Positions 9,601 to 19,100 of a DNA stretch of 64,000 nucleotides are shown one piece after another. The stretch spans positions 41,577-105,576 of the forward strand of contig NZ_PVBR01000018.1 of assembly GCF_002980495.1 (NCBI RefSeq), in the 5' to 3' direction. Below the pieces are notes generated by a model. It saw only the letters and a list, made by a program, of their open reading frames with translations. It had not been told where the DNA came from and did not search any database. Each line of letters opens with the position of its first letter. Within the stretch, counting starts at the first letter, position 1. Position numbers and translations under genes: made by a program. The DNA comes from Phyllobacterium phragmitis. GTDB lineage: Bacteria > Pseudomonadota > Alphaproteobacteria > Rhizobiales > Rhizobiaceae.

Positions 9601-11106
9601 ATGGCATCAGCAGGACCTGAATCACCAAAATGGGGATCAGCAGGATCGGCCGCCTTTGAAACCGAAACTCCGGATATCAGGGCGGGCAGGCTCGACCCCG
9701 CCGCCTATATCAATGTTTTTGAAGATCTGCACCCGCCGCTGACGCGGCACGAGGCCTTCGTCGAGGCGGATCGCTGCTATTTCTGTTACGATGCCCCGTG
9801 CATAAACGCCTGCCCGACCGGCATCGACATTCCCCTCTTCATCCGCCAGATCGGCGCAGACAATCCGACCGGCTCGGCCAAGACCATCCTGGCCGAAAAC
9901 ATCCTCGGCGGCATGTGCGCCCGCGTCTGCCCGACCGAGACGCTGTGCGAGCAGGCCTGCGTGCGCGAAGCAGCGGAAGGCAAGCCGGTGAAGATCGGCC
10001 TTCTGCAGCGCTACGCAACCGACCATCTGATGGCGGAGGGCAAGCATCCTTTTACTCGCACAACACCGACCGGCAAGCATATCGCCGTGGTTGGCGCAGG
10101 CCCGGCCGGGCTATCGGCGGCGCACCGCCTTGCCAAACTTGGCCACGAGGTGACGATTTTCGAGACGCGGCCGAAAAGCGGCGGCCTCAACGAATATGGC
10201 ATCGCCGCCTACAAGACCGTCGATGATTTTGCCCGGAGGGAGCTGGAATTCATCCTGGAGATCGGCGGCATCACCATCGAGAACGGCAAGGTGCTTGGCC
10301 GCGACATCAGCCTCGAGGCGTTGAAAGCCGGTCATGACGCAGTGTTTCTCGGCATGGGCCTGCCCGAGGTCAACGATCTCGGCCTTGACGGCGAGGATGC
10401 CGAAGGCTGCATCGACGCGGTGGAATATATCGCGGCGCTGCGTCAAAGCGACGATCTTTCGAGCCTACCCGTGGGCCGTGACGCGGTGGTCATCGGCGGC
10501 GGCATGACGGCCATCGACGTCGCCATCCAGGTCAAGCTGCTTGGAGCGCAAAACGTCACCATCGCCTACAGGCGCGGGCGGGAAAGCATGAATGCCAGCG
10601 CCTATGAGCAGGAACTGGCGCAGACGCATGGCGTCGTCATCCGCCACTGGCTGCAGCCGACAGCGCTGAAGCGCAATGCCTCTGATACCATCAGCGGCAT
10701 CGAGCTCGAATATACCGCTCAGGCGAACGGCAAGCTCGTCGGTACCGGCGAGATGCTGACGCTTGCGGCGGACCAGGTGTTCAAGGCGATCGGCCAGACG
10801 TTCGACGCCCACCCCCTCGCCGGCTCCGGAATTGGCCTGGCAAAGGGCCGCATCAGCGTCGATGCGGAGCGGCGCACCTCCGTCGAAGGCATATGGGCCG
10901 GCGGCGACTGCATCGCGGACGGCCAGGATCTGACGGTCGCCGCCGTCCAGGACGGCAAGCTCGCAGCGGAATCCATCCACCGCGCCTTGATGCGGGTGCC
11001 GGATCAGATCGACGGCTTTGCCGAAGCCGTCCTTGCAGGCGGCGCGGCTGGCTCGACCGGCCACATGCCGCAACCACAGCCTTCGGCTGATCCACTGGCG
11101 CGCTGA
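9601..11106 (+). CDS. preT: NAD(P)-dependent dihydropyrimidine dehydrogenase subunit PreT
   Basis: 501 residues, GltD-like flavoprotein subunit that feeds electrons from NAD(P)H to PreA for reduction of uracil and thymine to their dihydro forms. The N-terminal half carries cysteine clusters (CYFCYDAPCINACPTG, CARVCPTETLCEQACV) for two 4Fe-4S centres. Next come the FAD-binding VVGAGPAGLSAAHRLA and the NAD(P)-binding VIGGGMTAIDVAIQ. It is followed after 24 bases by preA. A GGGAGA site supports the ATG at 9601. Confidence 0.93.
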   Translation: MASAGPESPKWGSAGSAAFETETPDIRAGRLDPAAYINVFEDLHPPLTRHEAFVEADRCYFCYDAPCINACPTGIDIPLFIRQIGADNPTGSAKTILAENILGGMCARVCPTETLCEQACVREAAEGKPVKIGLLQRYATDHLMAEGKHPFTRTTPTGKHIAVVGAGPAGLSAAHRLAKLGHEVTIFETRPKSGGLNEYGIAAYKTVDDFARRELEFILEIGGITIENGKVLGRDISLEALKAGHDAVFLGMGLPEVNDLGLDGEDAEGCIDAVEYIAALRQSDDLSSLPVGRDAVVIGGGMTAIDVAIQVKLLGAQNVTIAYRRGRESMNASAYEQELAQTHGVVIRHWLQPTALKRNASDTISGIELEYTAQANGKLVGTGEMLTLAADQVFKAIGQTFDAHPLAGSGIGLAKGRISVDAERRTSVEGIWAGGDCIADGQDLTVAAVQDGKLAAESIHRALMRVPDQIDGFAEAVLAGGAAGSTGHMPQPQPSADPLAR

Positions 11107-11130
11107 AGACGGGGATAAGGACCACATATC

Positions 11131-12438
11131 ATGGCTGATCTCTCAAGCAATTTCCTCGGCATCAAATCTCCCAACCCGTTCTGGCTGGCTTCCGCGCCGC
11201 CGACCGACAAGGCCTATAATGTCGAACGCGCCTTCAAGGCGGGATGGGGCGGCGTGGTCTGGAAGACGCTCGGCGAACAGGGACCGCCGGTCGTCAATGT
11301 CAACGGTCCGCGCTATGGCGCGATCCACGGGCCGGACCGCAGGCTCCTCGGCCTCAACAATATCGAGCTCATCACCGATCGACCGCTGGATATGAATTTG
11401 CGGGAAATGAAGGAGGTGAAGATGCGCTGGCCGGACCGCGCGCTGATCGCCTCGATCATGGTGCCCTGCGAGGAAAGCGCGTGGAGGGCGATCCTGCCGC
11501 TGGTCGAGGAAACAGGGGCTGACGGTATCGAGCTCAATTTCGGCTGTCCGCACGGGATGAGCGAGCGCGGCATGGGCGCTGCGGTCGGCCAGGTGCCGGA
11601 ATATATCGAAATGGTGGTGCGCTGGTGCAAGCAGTACAGCCGCATGCCCGTCATCACCAAGCTGACGCCCAACATCGCCGATATCCGCAAGCCGGCGCGC
11701 GCCGCAAAGGCGGGCGGCACGGATGCGGTGTCGCTGATCAATACGATCAATTCCATCGTCTCGGTCGACCTCGACGATTTCTCGCCCATCCCCTCGATCG
11801 ACGGGCGCGGTTCGCATGGCGGCTATTGCGGCCCTGCCGTCAAGCCGATCGCGCTCAACATGGTGGCGGAAATCGCCCGCGATCCGGAAACGCGCGGCCT
11901 GCCGATCTCCGGCATCGGCGGCATCACCACCTGGCGCGACGCCGCCGAATTCATCGCGCTCGGCTGCGGCAATGTGCAGGTCTGCACGGCTGCGATGACC
12001 TATGGCTTCAAGGTCGTGCAGGAAATGATCGATGGGCTCTCGGACTGGATGGACCGCAAGGGCTTCCGCTCCATCGAGGAATTCCAGGGCATGGCGGTGC
12101 CGAATGTCACCGACTGGCAGTATCTCAATCTGAACCACGTCACCAAGGCGCGGATCGACCAGGATCTCTGCATCAAATGCGGACGCTGCCATATCGCGTG
12201 CGAGGACACGTCGCACCAGGCGATCACCGCGACGGTCAACAGTGCGCGGCATTTCGAGGTCATCGACGAGGAATGCGTCGGTTGCAATCTGTGCGTCAAT
12301 GTCTGCCCCGTCGAGGATTGCATCACGATGGAGACGATTTCCGGCATCGATCCGCGCACCAAGGCGCCGATCCATGCCGACTATGCCAACTGGACGACCC
12401 ATCCGAACAATCCGATGGCGAAAATGGCGGCGGAGTGA
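11131..12438 (+). CDS. preA: NAD-dependent dihydropyrimidine dehydrogenase subunit PreA
   Basis: 435 residues. The FMN-containing TIM-barrel half (dihydroorotate-dehydrogenase-like) shows ELNFGCPHGMSERGMG with the active-site Cys region and GIGGITTWRDAAEFI in the phosphate-binding part. The C-terminal ferredoxin domain has CIKCGRCHIACED and CVGCNLCVNVCPVEDC for two 4Fe-4S clusters. With PreT it catalyses the first step of reductive pyrimidine breakdown. It is converge-transcribed with rutR, whose stop lies 18 bases beyond. Confidence 0.95.
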   Translation: MADLSSNFLGIKSPNPFWLASAPPTDKAYNVERAFKAGWGGVVWKTLGEQGPPVVNVNGPRYGAIHGPDRRLLGLNNIELITDRPLDMNLREMKEVKMRWPDRALIASIMVPCEESAWRAILPLVEETGADGIELNFGCPHGMSERGMGAAVGQVPEYIEMVVRWCKQYSRMPVITKLTPNIADIRKPARAAKAGGTDAVSLINTINSIVSVDLDDFSPIPSIDGRGSHGGYCGPAVKPIALNMVAEIARDPETRGLPISGIGGITTWRDAAEFIALGCGNVQVCTAAMTYGFKVVQEMIDGLSDWMDRKGFRSIEEFQGMAVPNVTDWQYLNLNHVTKARIDQDLCIKCGRCHIACEDTSHQAITATVNSARHFEVIDEECVGCNLCVNVCPVEDCITMETISGIDPRTKAPIHADYANWTTHPNNPMAKMAAE

Positions 12439-12456
12439 ATTGCCGGGAGATCCGTT

Positions 12457-13110
12457 TCAGCCGCGCGGCCTGATGCCGTTGAGAATGATGCTGATCACGG
12501 CCTGTGCCGTCTGTTCGTGGAAGCCGGGACGGTTGACCTGCGAACCAAGGATGGCGCGCACCTGTACATCGAAATCCGCATAATGCTGGGTGGTGGCCCA
12601 GATCATGAAGATGAGATGATAGGGATCGACGGGGCTGAGCTTCTTTTCATCCACCCAGCGGCGGATGATTGTGGCCTTCTCATCAACGAGCTCTTTCAGA
12701 TGGCCTTTCAGAAAATCGGAAATCGCCGGGGCGCCATGCAGGATTTCATTGGCGAAAAGGCGGGACGCCTCAGGCTTCTCCTCCGACATCTTCAGCTTCA
12801 GCGTGATGTATTTGCGCAGTTCCTCGACCGGGTCTCCAGCCGGGTCTATGTCATCCAGGGGACGCAGCCATTCCTCCAGCGTATCTTCGAGAACCGTCAC
12901 ATAGATGTTCTGCTTACGCGGAAAATAATAGAGCAGGTTGGGCTTCGACATGCCGGCCTTTTCGGCGATCTGGTCGATCGTCGAGCCGCGAAATCCATAG
13001 GTCGAAAAGACCTCGAGCGCGGCTTCGAGAATGATGCGCCGGTTGATGCCCTGGATACGGGTCGTGCCTTCGGCCTTCTCCCCGTTCTTGCGTTTGACCG
13101 CCGTGGCCAT
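12457..13110 (-). CDS. rutR: RutR-type TetR regulator of pyrimidine catabolism
   Basis: 217 residues from the ATG at 13110 (AAAGG upstream), close to the 212 residues of E. coli RutR. The TetR helix-turn-helix region reads TIDQIAEKAGMSKPNLLYYF. The effector domain keeps RutR-specific stretches EASRLFANEILHGAP, HLIFMIWATTQHYADF and the ending GIRPRG. RutR senses uracil or thymine. In E. coli it controls the rut operon; here it sits inside a preTA/dihydropyrimidinase locus, so the regulon is rewired to the reductive pathway. An operator-like site lies 82 bases upstream. Confidence 0.9.
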   Translation of the reverse strand: MATAVKRKNGEKAEGTTRIQGINRRIILEAALEVFSTYGFRGSTIDQIAEKAGMSKPNLLYYFPRKQNIYVTVLEDTLEEWLRPLDDIDPAGDPVEELRKYITLKLKMSEEKPEASRLFANEILHGAPAISDFLKGHLKELVDEKATIIRRWVDEKKLSPVDPYHLIFMIWATTQHYADFDVQVRAILGSQVNRPGFHEQTAQAVISIILNGIRPRG

Positions 13111-13191
13111 TTGACACCTTTCAATCGAGGGAGCACCTTCGAAAACGCTGAAAGCGCTTGACCGCATCCCACTGCTCTTCTAGCCTGCATT

Positions 13192-13207
13192 TTGACCAAG
13201 TAGTCAA
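13192..13207 (+). promoter_or_regulatory. RutR operator between rutR and the beta-ureidopropionase gene
   Basis: TTGACCAAGTAGTCAA matches the published E. coli RutR consensus TTGACCAnnTGGTCAA at all but one defined position. It lies in the 355-base divergent gap (13111-13465) between rutR and the amidase gene, placed to control both. I see no other gene in this gap. Confidence 0.7.
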
Positions 13208-13465
13208 GTTTTTGATTATGGCAGCACCCCAAGCGGCAGGTCACGGGAACATAAGAAACACAGCGGGTGAAACTCCGCAATCAGGAGGCAGGGCGCATGT
13301 CGGATTCGGCATTGAGCACCAATAATCCCGGCACGTCCAACGGTCGGTTGAAGCTGAGCCTCCGTCTCTCTTTCAGCGCCAGGGATATTTGCCCGCCACC
13401 ACTGGCCGATATTCTCAAGAAGCTCGCATAAGGCAAACCGCAAAGCAATTGGAGGGAATTCCATC

Positions 13466-14713
13466 ATGGCACTCAACGGCAATCTCAGGATCAACGGCGA
13501 CCGCCTCTGGGAAGGCCTGATGGAGATGGCGAAGATCGGGCCCGGATTGCGCGGCGGCAACAACCGTCAGACGCTGACCGACGCGGACGCGGCGGGGCGC
13601 AGTCTCTTCCAGACATGGTGCGAAGCGGCCGGTATGACGATCGGCGTCGACAAGATGGGCACGATGTTCGCCACCCGCCCCGGAACCGATCCGAACGCGC
13701 TGCCCGTCTATGTCGGCAGCCATCTCGACACGCAGCCGACCGGCGGCAAATATGACGGCGTGCTGGGCGTCCTCAGCGGGCTCGAAATCGTGCGGACGCT
13801 CAACGACCTCGGCATCAAGACGAAGCACCCGATCGTCGTCACAAACTGGACCAATGAGGAAGGCGCGCGCTTCGCCCCGGCCATGCTCGCCTCCGGCGTT
13901 TTCGCCGGCGTCCACACGCTCGACTACGCCTATGCCCGCACCGACCCTGAGGGCAAGACATTCGGCGACGAGCTGAAACGCATCGGCTGGGTGGGCGACG
14001 AGGAAGTCGGCGCGCGCAAGATGCACGCTTATCTCGAATATCACATCGAGCAGGGGCCGATCCTCGAGGCGGAGAGCAAGCAGATCGGCGTCGTCACCCA
14101 TTGCCAGGGCCTCTGGTGGCTTGAGGTGACGCTGACCGGCAAGGAAGCGCATACCGGCTCGACGCCGATGAATTTGCGCGTCAATGCCGGGCTCGCCATG
14201 GCGCGCATCCTCGAAATGGTGCAGGCGGTGGCCATGGAAAACCAGCCGGGAGCCGTCGGCGGCGTCGGGCAGATGTTCTTTTCGCCCAATTCGCGCAACG
14301 TCCTGCCGGGCAAGGTGGTGTTCACCATCGACATCCGCACGCCGGACCAGGCGAAGCTCGACCGCATGCGGGCGAAGATCGAGGCGGAAGCGCCTGCGAT
14401 TGCCGAAGTCCTCGGCGTCGGCTGCTCTATCGAAGCTGTCGGGCATTTCGATCCGATCACCTTCGACCCGGTGCTGGTCGGCCGTGTCCGCGACGCCGCC
14501 GAGAGGCTCGGCTACAGCTATATGGATCTCATCTCCGGCGCGGGGCATGATGCCTGCTGGGCGGCCAGGGTCGCGCCGGCAACGATGGTCATGTGCCCCT
14601 GCGTCGATGGCCTCAGCCATAATGAAGACGAAGAGATCTCCAAGGAATGGGCGGCGGCGGGGGCCGACGTGCTGTTCCACGCGGCGGTCGAAACGGCGGA
14701 GATCGTGGAGTAG
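13466..14713 (+). CDS. Beta-ureidopropionase / N-carbamoyl-amino-acid hydrolase (M20 family)
   Basis: 415 residues, Zn-dependent amidase of the allantoate amidohydrolase/N-carbamoylase type. Metal ligands are visible in GSHLDTQPTGGKYDGVLG, the WTNEEGARFAP stretch and YHIEQGPILE. It hydrolyses N-carbamoyl-beta-alanine (from uracil) to beta-alanine, CO2 and ammonia, the third step of the pathway. Context with dihydropyrimidinase immediately downstream and preTA upstream supports this substrate over allantoate. The start has GGAGG nine bases upstream. Confidence 0.9.
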   Translation: MALNGNLRINGDRLWEGLMEMAKIGPGLRGGNNRQTLTDADAAGRSLFQTWCEAAGMTIGVDKMGTMFATRPGTDPNALPVYVGSHLDTQPTGGKYDGVLGVLSGLEIVRTLNDLGIKTKHPIVVTNWTNEEGARFAPAMLASGVFAGVHTLDYAYARTDPEGKTFGDELKRIGWVGDEEVGARKMHAYLEYHIEQGPILEAESKQIGVVTHCQGLWWLEVTLTGKEAHTGSTPMNLRVNAGLAMARILEMVQAVAMENQPGAVGGVGQMFFSPNSRNVLPGKVVFTIDIRTPDQAKLDRMRAKIEAEAPAIAEVLGVGCSIEAVGHFDPITFDPVLVGRVRDAAERLGYSYMDLISGAGHDACWAARVAPATMVMCPCVDGLSHNEDEEISKEWAAAGADVLFHAAVETAEIVE

Positions 14714-14774
14714 CATTGGCCTGACGAATACAACGCAAGCTGTTCGGTAGAATACCAAAAGGGGAACGAACAAA

Positions 14775-16232
14775 ATGGCGACAAAAGTCATCAAGGGCGG
14801 TACGATCATTGCCGCTGATCGCAGTTACAAGGCGGATGTGCTGATCGACGGTGAGACCATCGCGGCCGTTGGCGACAATCTCTCCGGCGACGAGGTGATC
14901 GACGCGACCGGCTGCTATCTGATGCCGGGCGGCATCGACCCGCATACGCATCTGCAGATGCCGTTCATGGGCACCTATTCCTCCGATGATTTCGACACGG
15001 GCACGGCGGCGGCGCTGGCTGGCGGCACGACCATGGTGGTCGATTTCGTGCTGCCCGGCGCCGAAGGCGGGCTGCTCGACGCGCTGCAGGAATGGTTCCA
15101 GAAGGCGGGCAAGGCGCGCACGGATTATTCCTTCCACATGGCGATCACCGGCTGGAACAAGCAGATCTTCGACGAGATGCCCGAGGTGGTGGCGCGCGGC
15201 ATCAACACCTTCAAGCATTTCATGGCGTATAAGGGCGCGCTGATGGTCAATGACGACGAGATGTTCGCCTCGTTCCAGCGCTGCGCCGAGATCGGCGCCA
15301 TGCCGCTTGTCCATGCCGAGAACGGCGATGTGGTCGCGCATCTGCAGCAAAAGCTGCTGGCGCAAGGCAATAACGGCCCGGAAGCGCATGCCTATTCCCG
15401 CCCGCCGGAGGTGGAGGGCGAAGCAACCAATCGCGCCATCATGATCGCCGACCAGGCAGGCGTGCCGCTCTATGTGGTGCATGTCTCGTGCGAGGAGAGC
15501 CACGAGGCAATCCGGCGCGCCCGGCAGAAGGGAATGCGGGTCTTCGGCGAGCCGCTGATCCAGCATCTGGTGCTCGACGAAAACGAATACAGACACGAAG
15601 ATTGGGATTATGCGGCGCGGCGCGTCATGTCGCCGCCGTTCCGCGACAAGCGGCATCAAGACGGGCTGTGGGCGGGGCTCGCCGCCGGCAGCCTGCAGGT
15701 CGTGGCGACAGACCATTGCGCCTTCACCACCGAGCAGAAGCGCTTCGGCCTTGGCGATTTCACCAGGATACCCAACGGCACCGGCGGGCTCGAAGACCGG
15801 CTTCCGGTGCTGTGGACCAAGGGCGTGCGCACCGGGCGCCTGACGCCGAACGAATTCGTCGCCGTGACCTCCACCAACATCGCCCGCATCCTCAACATTT
15901 ACCCGAAGAAGGGCGCTATCCTGCCGGGGTCGGACGCGGATATCGTGATATGGGACCCGGAGGCGAAGAAGACGATCTCGGCCAGGACGCAGAAATCGGC
16001 GATCGACTACAATGTCTTCGAAGGCATCGAAGTGACGGGCCTGCCGCGCATGACGCTGTCGCGCGGACGCATCGCCTACAGGGATGGCGAAGTTCTGGCG
16101 CAAACCGGAGACGGGCGTTTCGTCGAGCGCGCGCCGCACTCAGCCGCCAACCGCGCGCTCTCGACCTGGAAGGAACTGGTGGCGCCGCGCAAAGTCGAAC
16201 GCAAGCCCGAACATATGCCGGCCGGGGTCTGA
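14775..16232 (+). CDS. hydA: Dihydropyrimidinase
   Basis: 485 residues, cyclic amidohydrolase that opens dihydrouracil or dihydrothymine. The binuclear zinc site is visible: GGIDPHTHLQMPFMG (HxH), the carbamylated-lysine region HFMAYKGALM, PLVHAENGD, VVHVSCEESHEA and ATDHCAFTTEQK. It lies 61 bases after the amidase gene and eight bases before an ABC ATPase gene, consistent with one catabolic and transport operon. Confidence 0.96.
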   Translation: MATKVIKGGTIIAADRSYKADVLIDGETIAAVGDNLSGDEVIDATGCYLMPGGIDPHTHLQMPFMGTYSSDDFDTGTAAALAGGTTMVVDFVLPGAEGGLLDALQEWFQKAGKARTDYSFHMAITGWNKQIFDEMPEVVARGINTFKHFMAYKGALMVNDDEMFASFQRCAEIGAMPLVHAENGDVVAHLQQKLLAQGNNGPEAHAYSRPPEVEGEATNRAIMIADQAGVPLYVVHVSCEESHEAIRRARQKGMRVFGEPLIQHLVLDENEYRHEDWDYAARRVMSPPFRDKRHQDGLWAGLAAGSLQVVATDHCAFTTEQKRFGLGDFTRIPNGTGGLEDRLPVLWTKGVRTGRLTPNEFVAVTSTNIARILNIYPKKGAILPGSDADIVIWDPEAKKTISARTQKSAIDYNVFEGIEVTGLPRMTLSRGRIAYRDGEVLAQTGDGRFVERAPHSAANRALSTWKELVAPRKVERKPEHMPAGV

Positions 16233-16240
16233 GGGGTCTG

Positions 16241-17086
16241 ATGAATGTCGCTCCCGGAATCTCGCAAGGGCCGCATATGAACGCCGCTGCTTCTGGCCTT
16301 GGATCCAATGGACCGGTGATCGATGCGCGTGGATTGTCGCTCGTCTTCCAGACCGGCGACGGTCCGGTCCATGCGCTCTCCAATATCGATCTTACGGTGG
16401 AGCGCGGCGAGTTCGTCTCCTTCATCGGCCCATCAGGTTGCGGCAAGACCACGCTCTTGCGCGTCATCGCCGATCTGGAGCAGCCGACATCGGGCACGAT
16501 CACCGTCAATGGCGTGACGCCGGAGGAAGCGCGCAGGAAGCGCGCCTACGGCTATGTGTTCCAGGCGGCGGCGCTCTATCCCTGGCGGACGATTGCCGCC
16601 AATATCTCGCTACCGCTCGAGGTGATGGGCGTTGCCAAGGCGGAACGCACCGCGCTGATCGAGAAGAACCTGGCGCTGGTCAATCTCACCGGCTTCGGCA
16701 AGAAATATCCCTGGCAGCTTTCCGGCGGCATGCAGCAGCGCGCCTCCATCGCCCGCGCGCTCTCCTTCGACCCCGACATGCTTTTGATGGACGAGCCGTT
16801 CGGCGCGCTCGACGAGATCGTCCGCGACCATCTCAACGAGCAGCTTCTGAAGCTCTGGGCAAAGACGCGGAAGACGGTGATCTTCGTCACCCATTCCATC
16901 CCCGAAGCGGTGTTCCTGTCGACCAGGATCGTGGTGATGAGTCCGCGTCCCGGCCGCATCCACGAGATCATCGATTGCGATCTCGGGCCAGACCGTCCGC
17001 TGGAAATCCGCGAGACGCCGGAATTCTTGAAGATCGCCCACCGCGTGCGCGAGGGGCTGCGACTGGGGCATAGTTATGAGCAATAG
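16241..17086 (+). CDS. ABC transporter ATP-binding protein (pyrimidine import)
   Basis: 281 residues of the nitrate/sulfonate/taurine (SsuB/TauB) class. Walker A is GPSGCGKTTL, the signature LSGGMQQRASIARAL, Walker B LLMDEPFGALDE, and the switch His lies in VTHS. The start at 16241 follows a GAGGGG site at 16231-16236 that partly overlaps the dihydropyrimidinase stop. It energises uptake through the two permeases that follow. Pyrimidine or a related ring as substrate is inferred from the operon only. Confidence 0.93.
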   Translation: MNVAPGISQGPHMNAAASGLGSNGPVIDARGLSLVFQTGDGPVHALSNIDLTVERGEFVSFIGPSGCGKTTLLRVIADLEQPTSGTITVNGVTPEEARRKRAYGYVFQAAALYPWRTIAANISLPLEVMGVAKAERTALIEKNLALVNLTGFGKKYPWQLSGGMQQRASIARALSFDPDMLLMDEPFGALDEIVRDHLNEQLLKLWAKTRKTVIFVTHSIPEAVFLSTRIVVMSPRPGRIHEIIDCDLGPDRPLEIRETPEFLKIAHRVREGLRLGHSYEQ

Positions 17087-17102
17087 GGTGGTGCGAGACA
17101 TT

Positions 17103-17261
17103 ACCCCCCTCTGCCCTGCCGGGCATCTCCCCCTCAAGGAGGGAGATTGGCTGACACGGACGACACTGCTTACTCCTCGACGCTTGCGATTGGTCGCAAA
17201 CTTCTATGAAGAGATAATCTCCCTCCTTGCGGGGGAGATGCCCGGCAGGGCAGAGGGGGGT
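17103..17261. repeat. 159-base palindromic element inside the transporter operon
   Basis: The outer arms 17103-17148 and 17216-17261 are 46 bases each and reverse-complementary with a single mismatch. A second small hairpin (TTGCGA/TCGCAA, 17184-17199) sits in the middle. The element fills the gap between the ATPase gene and the first permease gene. It looks like a non-autonomous dispersed repeat of the kind common in Rhizobiales; in mRNA it would form a very stable stem. Confidence 0.8.
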
Positions 17262-17302
17262 GAAAATTCGCGCCCGCCTCTGCACTTTGCGGAGGGCACC
17301 AC

Positions 17303-18193
17303 ATGACCTTCCTGCGCGACAAGCTCTTCCCGGTCACGACCGTTCTCATCATCATCGCCGCGCTCTGGTACCTGCTGGCGATATTCCTCAACGCGCCTTT
17401 CGAGCGCGACCAGGCGGAACGTAGCGGGAGGGAGCTTTCCACCAGCCAGCTCATCACCAACACGATGCACCAGGAGCGGCCGGTGCTGCCCGCGCCGCAT
17501 CAGGTGGCGGAGGAAATCCGCAAAACCGTCTTCGATATCAAGCCGACCTCGAAACGCAGCCTCGTCTATCATGGCGGAGTGACGCTTTCCTCCACACTTC
17601 TCGGCTTCATCATGGGCACACTGCTCGGCATATTGCTGGCGGTCGGCATCGTCCATTCGCGCACGCTCGACAAGAGCCTGATGCCGTGGATCATCGCCTC
17701 GCAGACCATCCCCATCCTGGCGATTGCGCCGATGATCATCGTGGTGTTGAACGCGGTCGGCATGACCGGCCTTCTGCCGAAGGCGATGATTTCGACCTAT
17801 CTGTCGTTCTTCCCAGTCGCCGTCGGCATGGTGAAGGGCCTGCGCTCGCCCGAGATCACGCATCTCGATTTGATGCGCACCTATCATGCCTCAGCCTCCC
17901 AGGTGTTCTGGAAACTGCGCTGGCCGGCAGCGCTGCCCTATCTCTTCACCTCGATGAAGATCGCCGTCGCCATCAGCCTCGTCGGCGCCATCGTCGGCGA
18001 ATTGCCGACCGGCGCGGTGGCGGGGCTCGGCGCGCGGCTTCTCGCCGGCTCCTATTACGGCCAGACGGTGCAGATATGGGCGGCGCTGATCGCCGCATCG
18101 CTGATGGCCGCCGTGCTGGTGGCGCTGGTCGGGCTTGCCGCCCATTTCGTCAATAGGCGGATGGGCGCACATGCGGGCGGGGCAAGACCATGA
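17303..18193 (+). CDS. ABC transporter permease, first subunit
   Basis: 296 residues with an N-terminal membrane segment (TTVLIIIAALWYLLAIFL) and further hydrophobic helices including TLLGFIMGTLLGILLAVGIV. The EAA-type loop is in the stretch around LMRTYHASASQVFWKLRWP. It belongs to the SsuC/TauC-like BPD_transp family. It pairs with the next gene, whose ATG overlaps its TGA (18190-18193), giving a heterodimeric channel. Confidence 0.92.
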   Translation: MTFLRDKLFPVTTVLIIIAALWYLLAIFLNAPFERDQAERSGRELSTSQLITNTMHQERPVLPAPHQVAEEIRKTVFDIKPTSKRSLVYHGGVTLSSTLLGFIMGTLLGILLAVGIVHSRTLDKSLMPWIIASQTIPILAIAPMIIVVLNAVGMTGLLPKAMISTYLSFFPVAVGMVKGLRSPEITHLDLMRTYHASASQVFWKLRWPAALPYLFTSMKIAVAISLVGAIVGELPTGAVAGLGARLLAGSYYGQTVQIWAALIAASLMAAVLVALVGLAAHFVNRRMGAHAGGARP

Positions 18194-19047
18194 TCAAGCC
18201 ATTGCTTCTCGTCATCGCAGTCTGGCTCGTCGCCTGGTTTTCCGTGAAGAGCCTCGCCGGTTTGCGGCTTGCCTCACCGCGCGGGCAGCGGCTGGTCGAT
18301 CTCGCTATTCCCGCCCTCTTCGGCATATGGCTGCTGGTGCTCTGGGAGCTGATCGTCCGCGCCTTCGAGATACCGTCCGTGCTGTTGCCGGCCCCTTCGA
18401 TGATATGGGCGCGCATCAGTTCGTCGGTTCCCACGCTCTGGGCCGATTTCCGCCAGACCTATCTGAAGGCCGTCATCGCCGGCTATGCGCTCGGCTGCGG
18501 CGCGGGCTTCATCACCGCCATCATCGTCGACCGTGTGCCGTTCCTGCGCAAGGGGCTCTTGCCGATCGGCAATCTCGTCGCCGCGCTGCCCGTCGTCGGC
18601 ATCGCACCGATCATGGTGATGTGGTTCGGCTTCGACTGGCCGTCCAAGGCGGCGGTCGTCATCATCATGACCTTCTTCCCGATGCTGGTGAACACGGTGG
18701 CGGGGCTCGCCGCCTCGGGGCATATGGAGCGCGATCTGATGCGCACCTATGGCTCGAACTATTGGCAGACGCTCCTAAAGCTCCGGCTTCCCGCGGCGAT
18801 GCCGTTCATCTTCAACGCGCTGAAGATCAATTCGACGCTGGCGCTGATCGGCGCGATCGTGGCGGAGTTCTTCGGCACGCCGATCGTCGGCATGGGCTTT
18901 CGCATCTCGGCGGAAATCGGACGGATGAATGTCGACATGGTCTGGGCCGAAATCTTCGTCGCCGCCCTTGCCGGCTCGCTTTCCTATGGGATGATCGCGC
19001 TGATCGAGCGCGCCGTCACATTCTGGCATCCATCGTACAGAACCTAA
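18190..19047 (+). CDS. ABC transporter permease, second subunit
   Basis: 285 residues, same BPD_transp family as the gene before it, with the EAA-like loop in LMRTYGSNYWQTLLKLRLP. Hydrophobic segments are spread along the chain, beginning with the N-terminal signal-anchor LLLVIAVWLVAWF. Translation is coupled to the first permease by an ATGA overlap. It forms the membrane part of the importer with that protein. Confidence 0.92.
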   Translation: MIKPLLLVIAVWLVAWFSVKSLAGLRLASPRGQRLVDLAIPALFGIWLLVLWELIVRAFEIPSVLLPAPSMIWARISSSVPTLWADFRQTYLKAVIAGYALGCGAGFITAIIVDRVPFLRKGLLPIGNLVAALPVVGIAPIMVMWFGFDWPSKAAVVIIMTFFPMLVNTVAGLAASGHMERDLMRTYGSNYWQTLLKLRLPAAMPFIFNALKINSTLALIGAIVAEFFGTPIVGMGFRISAEIGRMNVDMVWAEIFVAALAGSLSYGMIALIERAVTFWHPSYRT

Positions 19048-19100
19048 GAATACGGACTCCGTTCGCATAAGGCGGAGCCGCCAACCAGAGGAGAACCACT

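Noticed and set aside
11143..12402. 419-codon - strand frame over preA
   Set aside because: Antisense shadow of a gene with intact FMN and ferredoxin motifs.
13415..14809. 464-codon - strand frame over the beta-ureidopropionase gene
   Set aside because: Antisense shadow without motifs or start signals.
15488..16240. 251-codon extension at the front of the ABC ATPase frame
   Set aside because: It overlaps dihydropyrimidinase in another frame; the ATPase start at 16241 has a good ribosome site.
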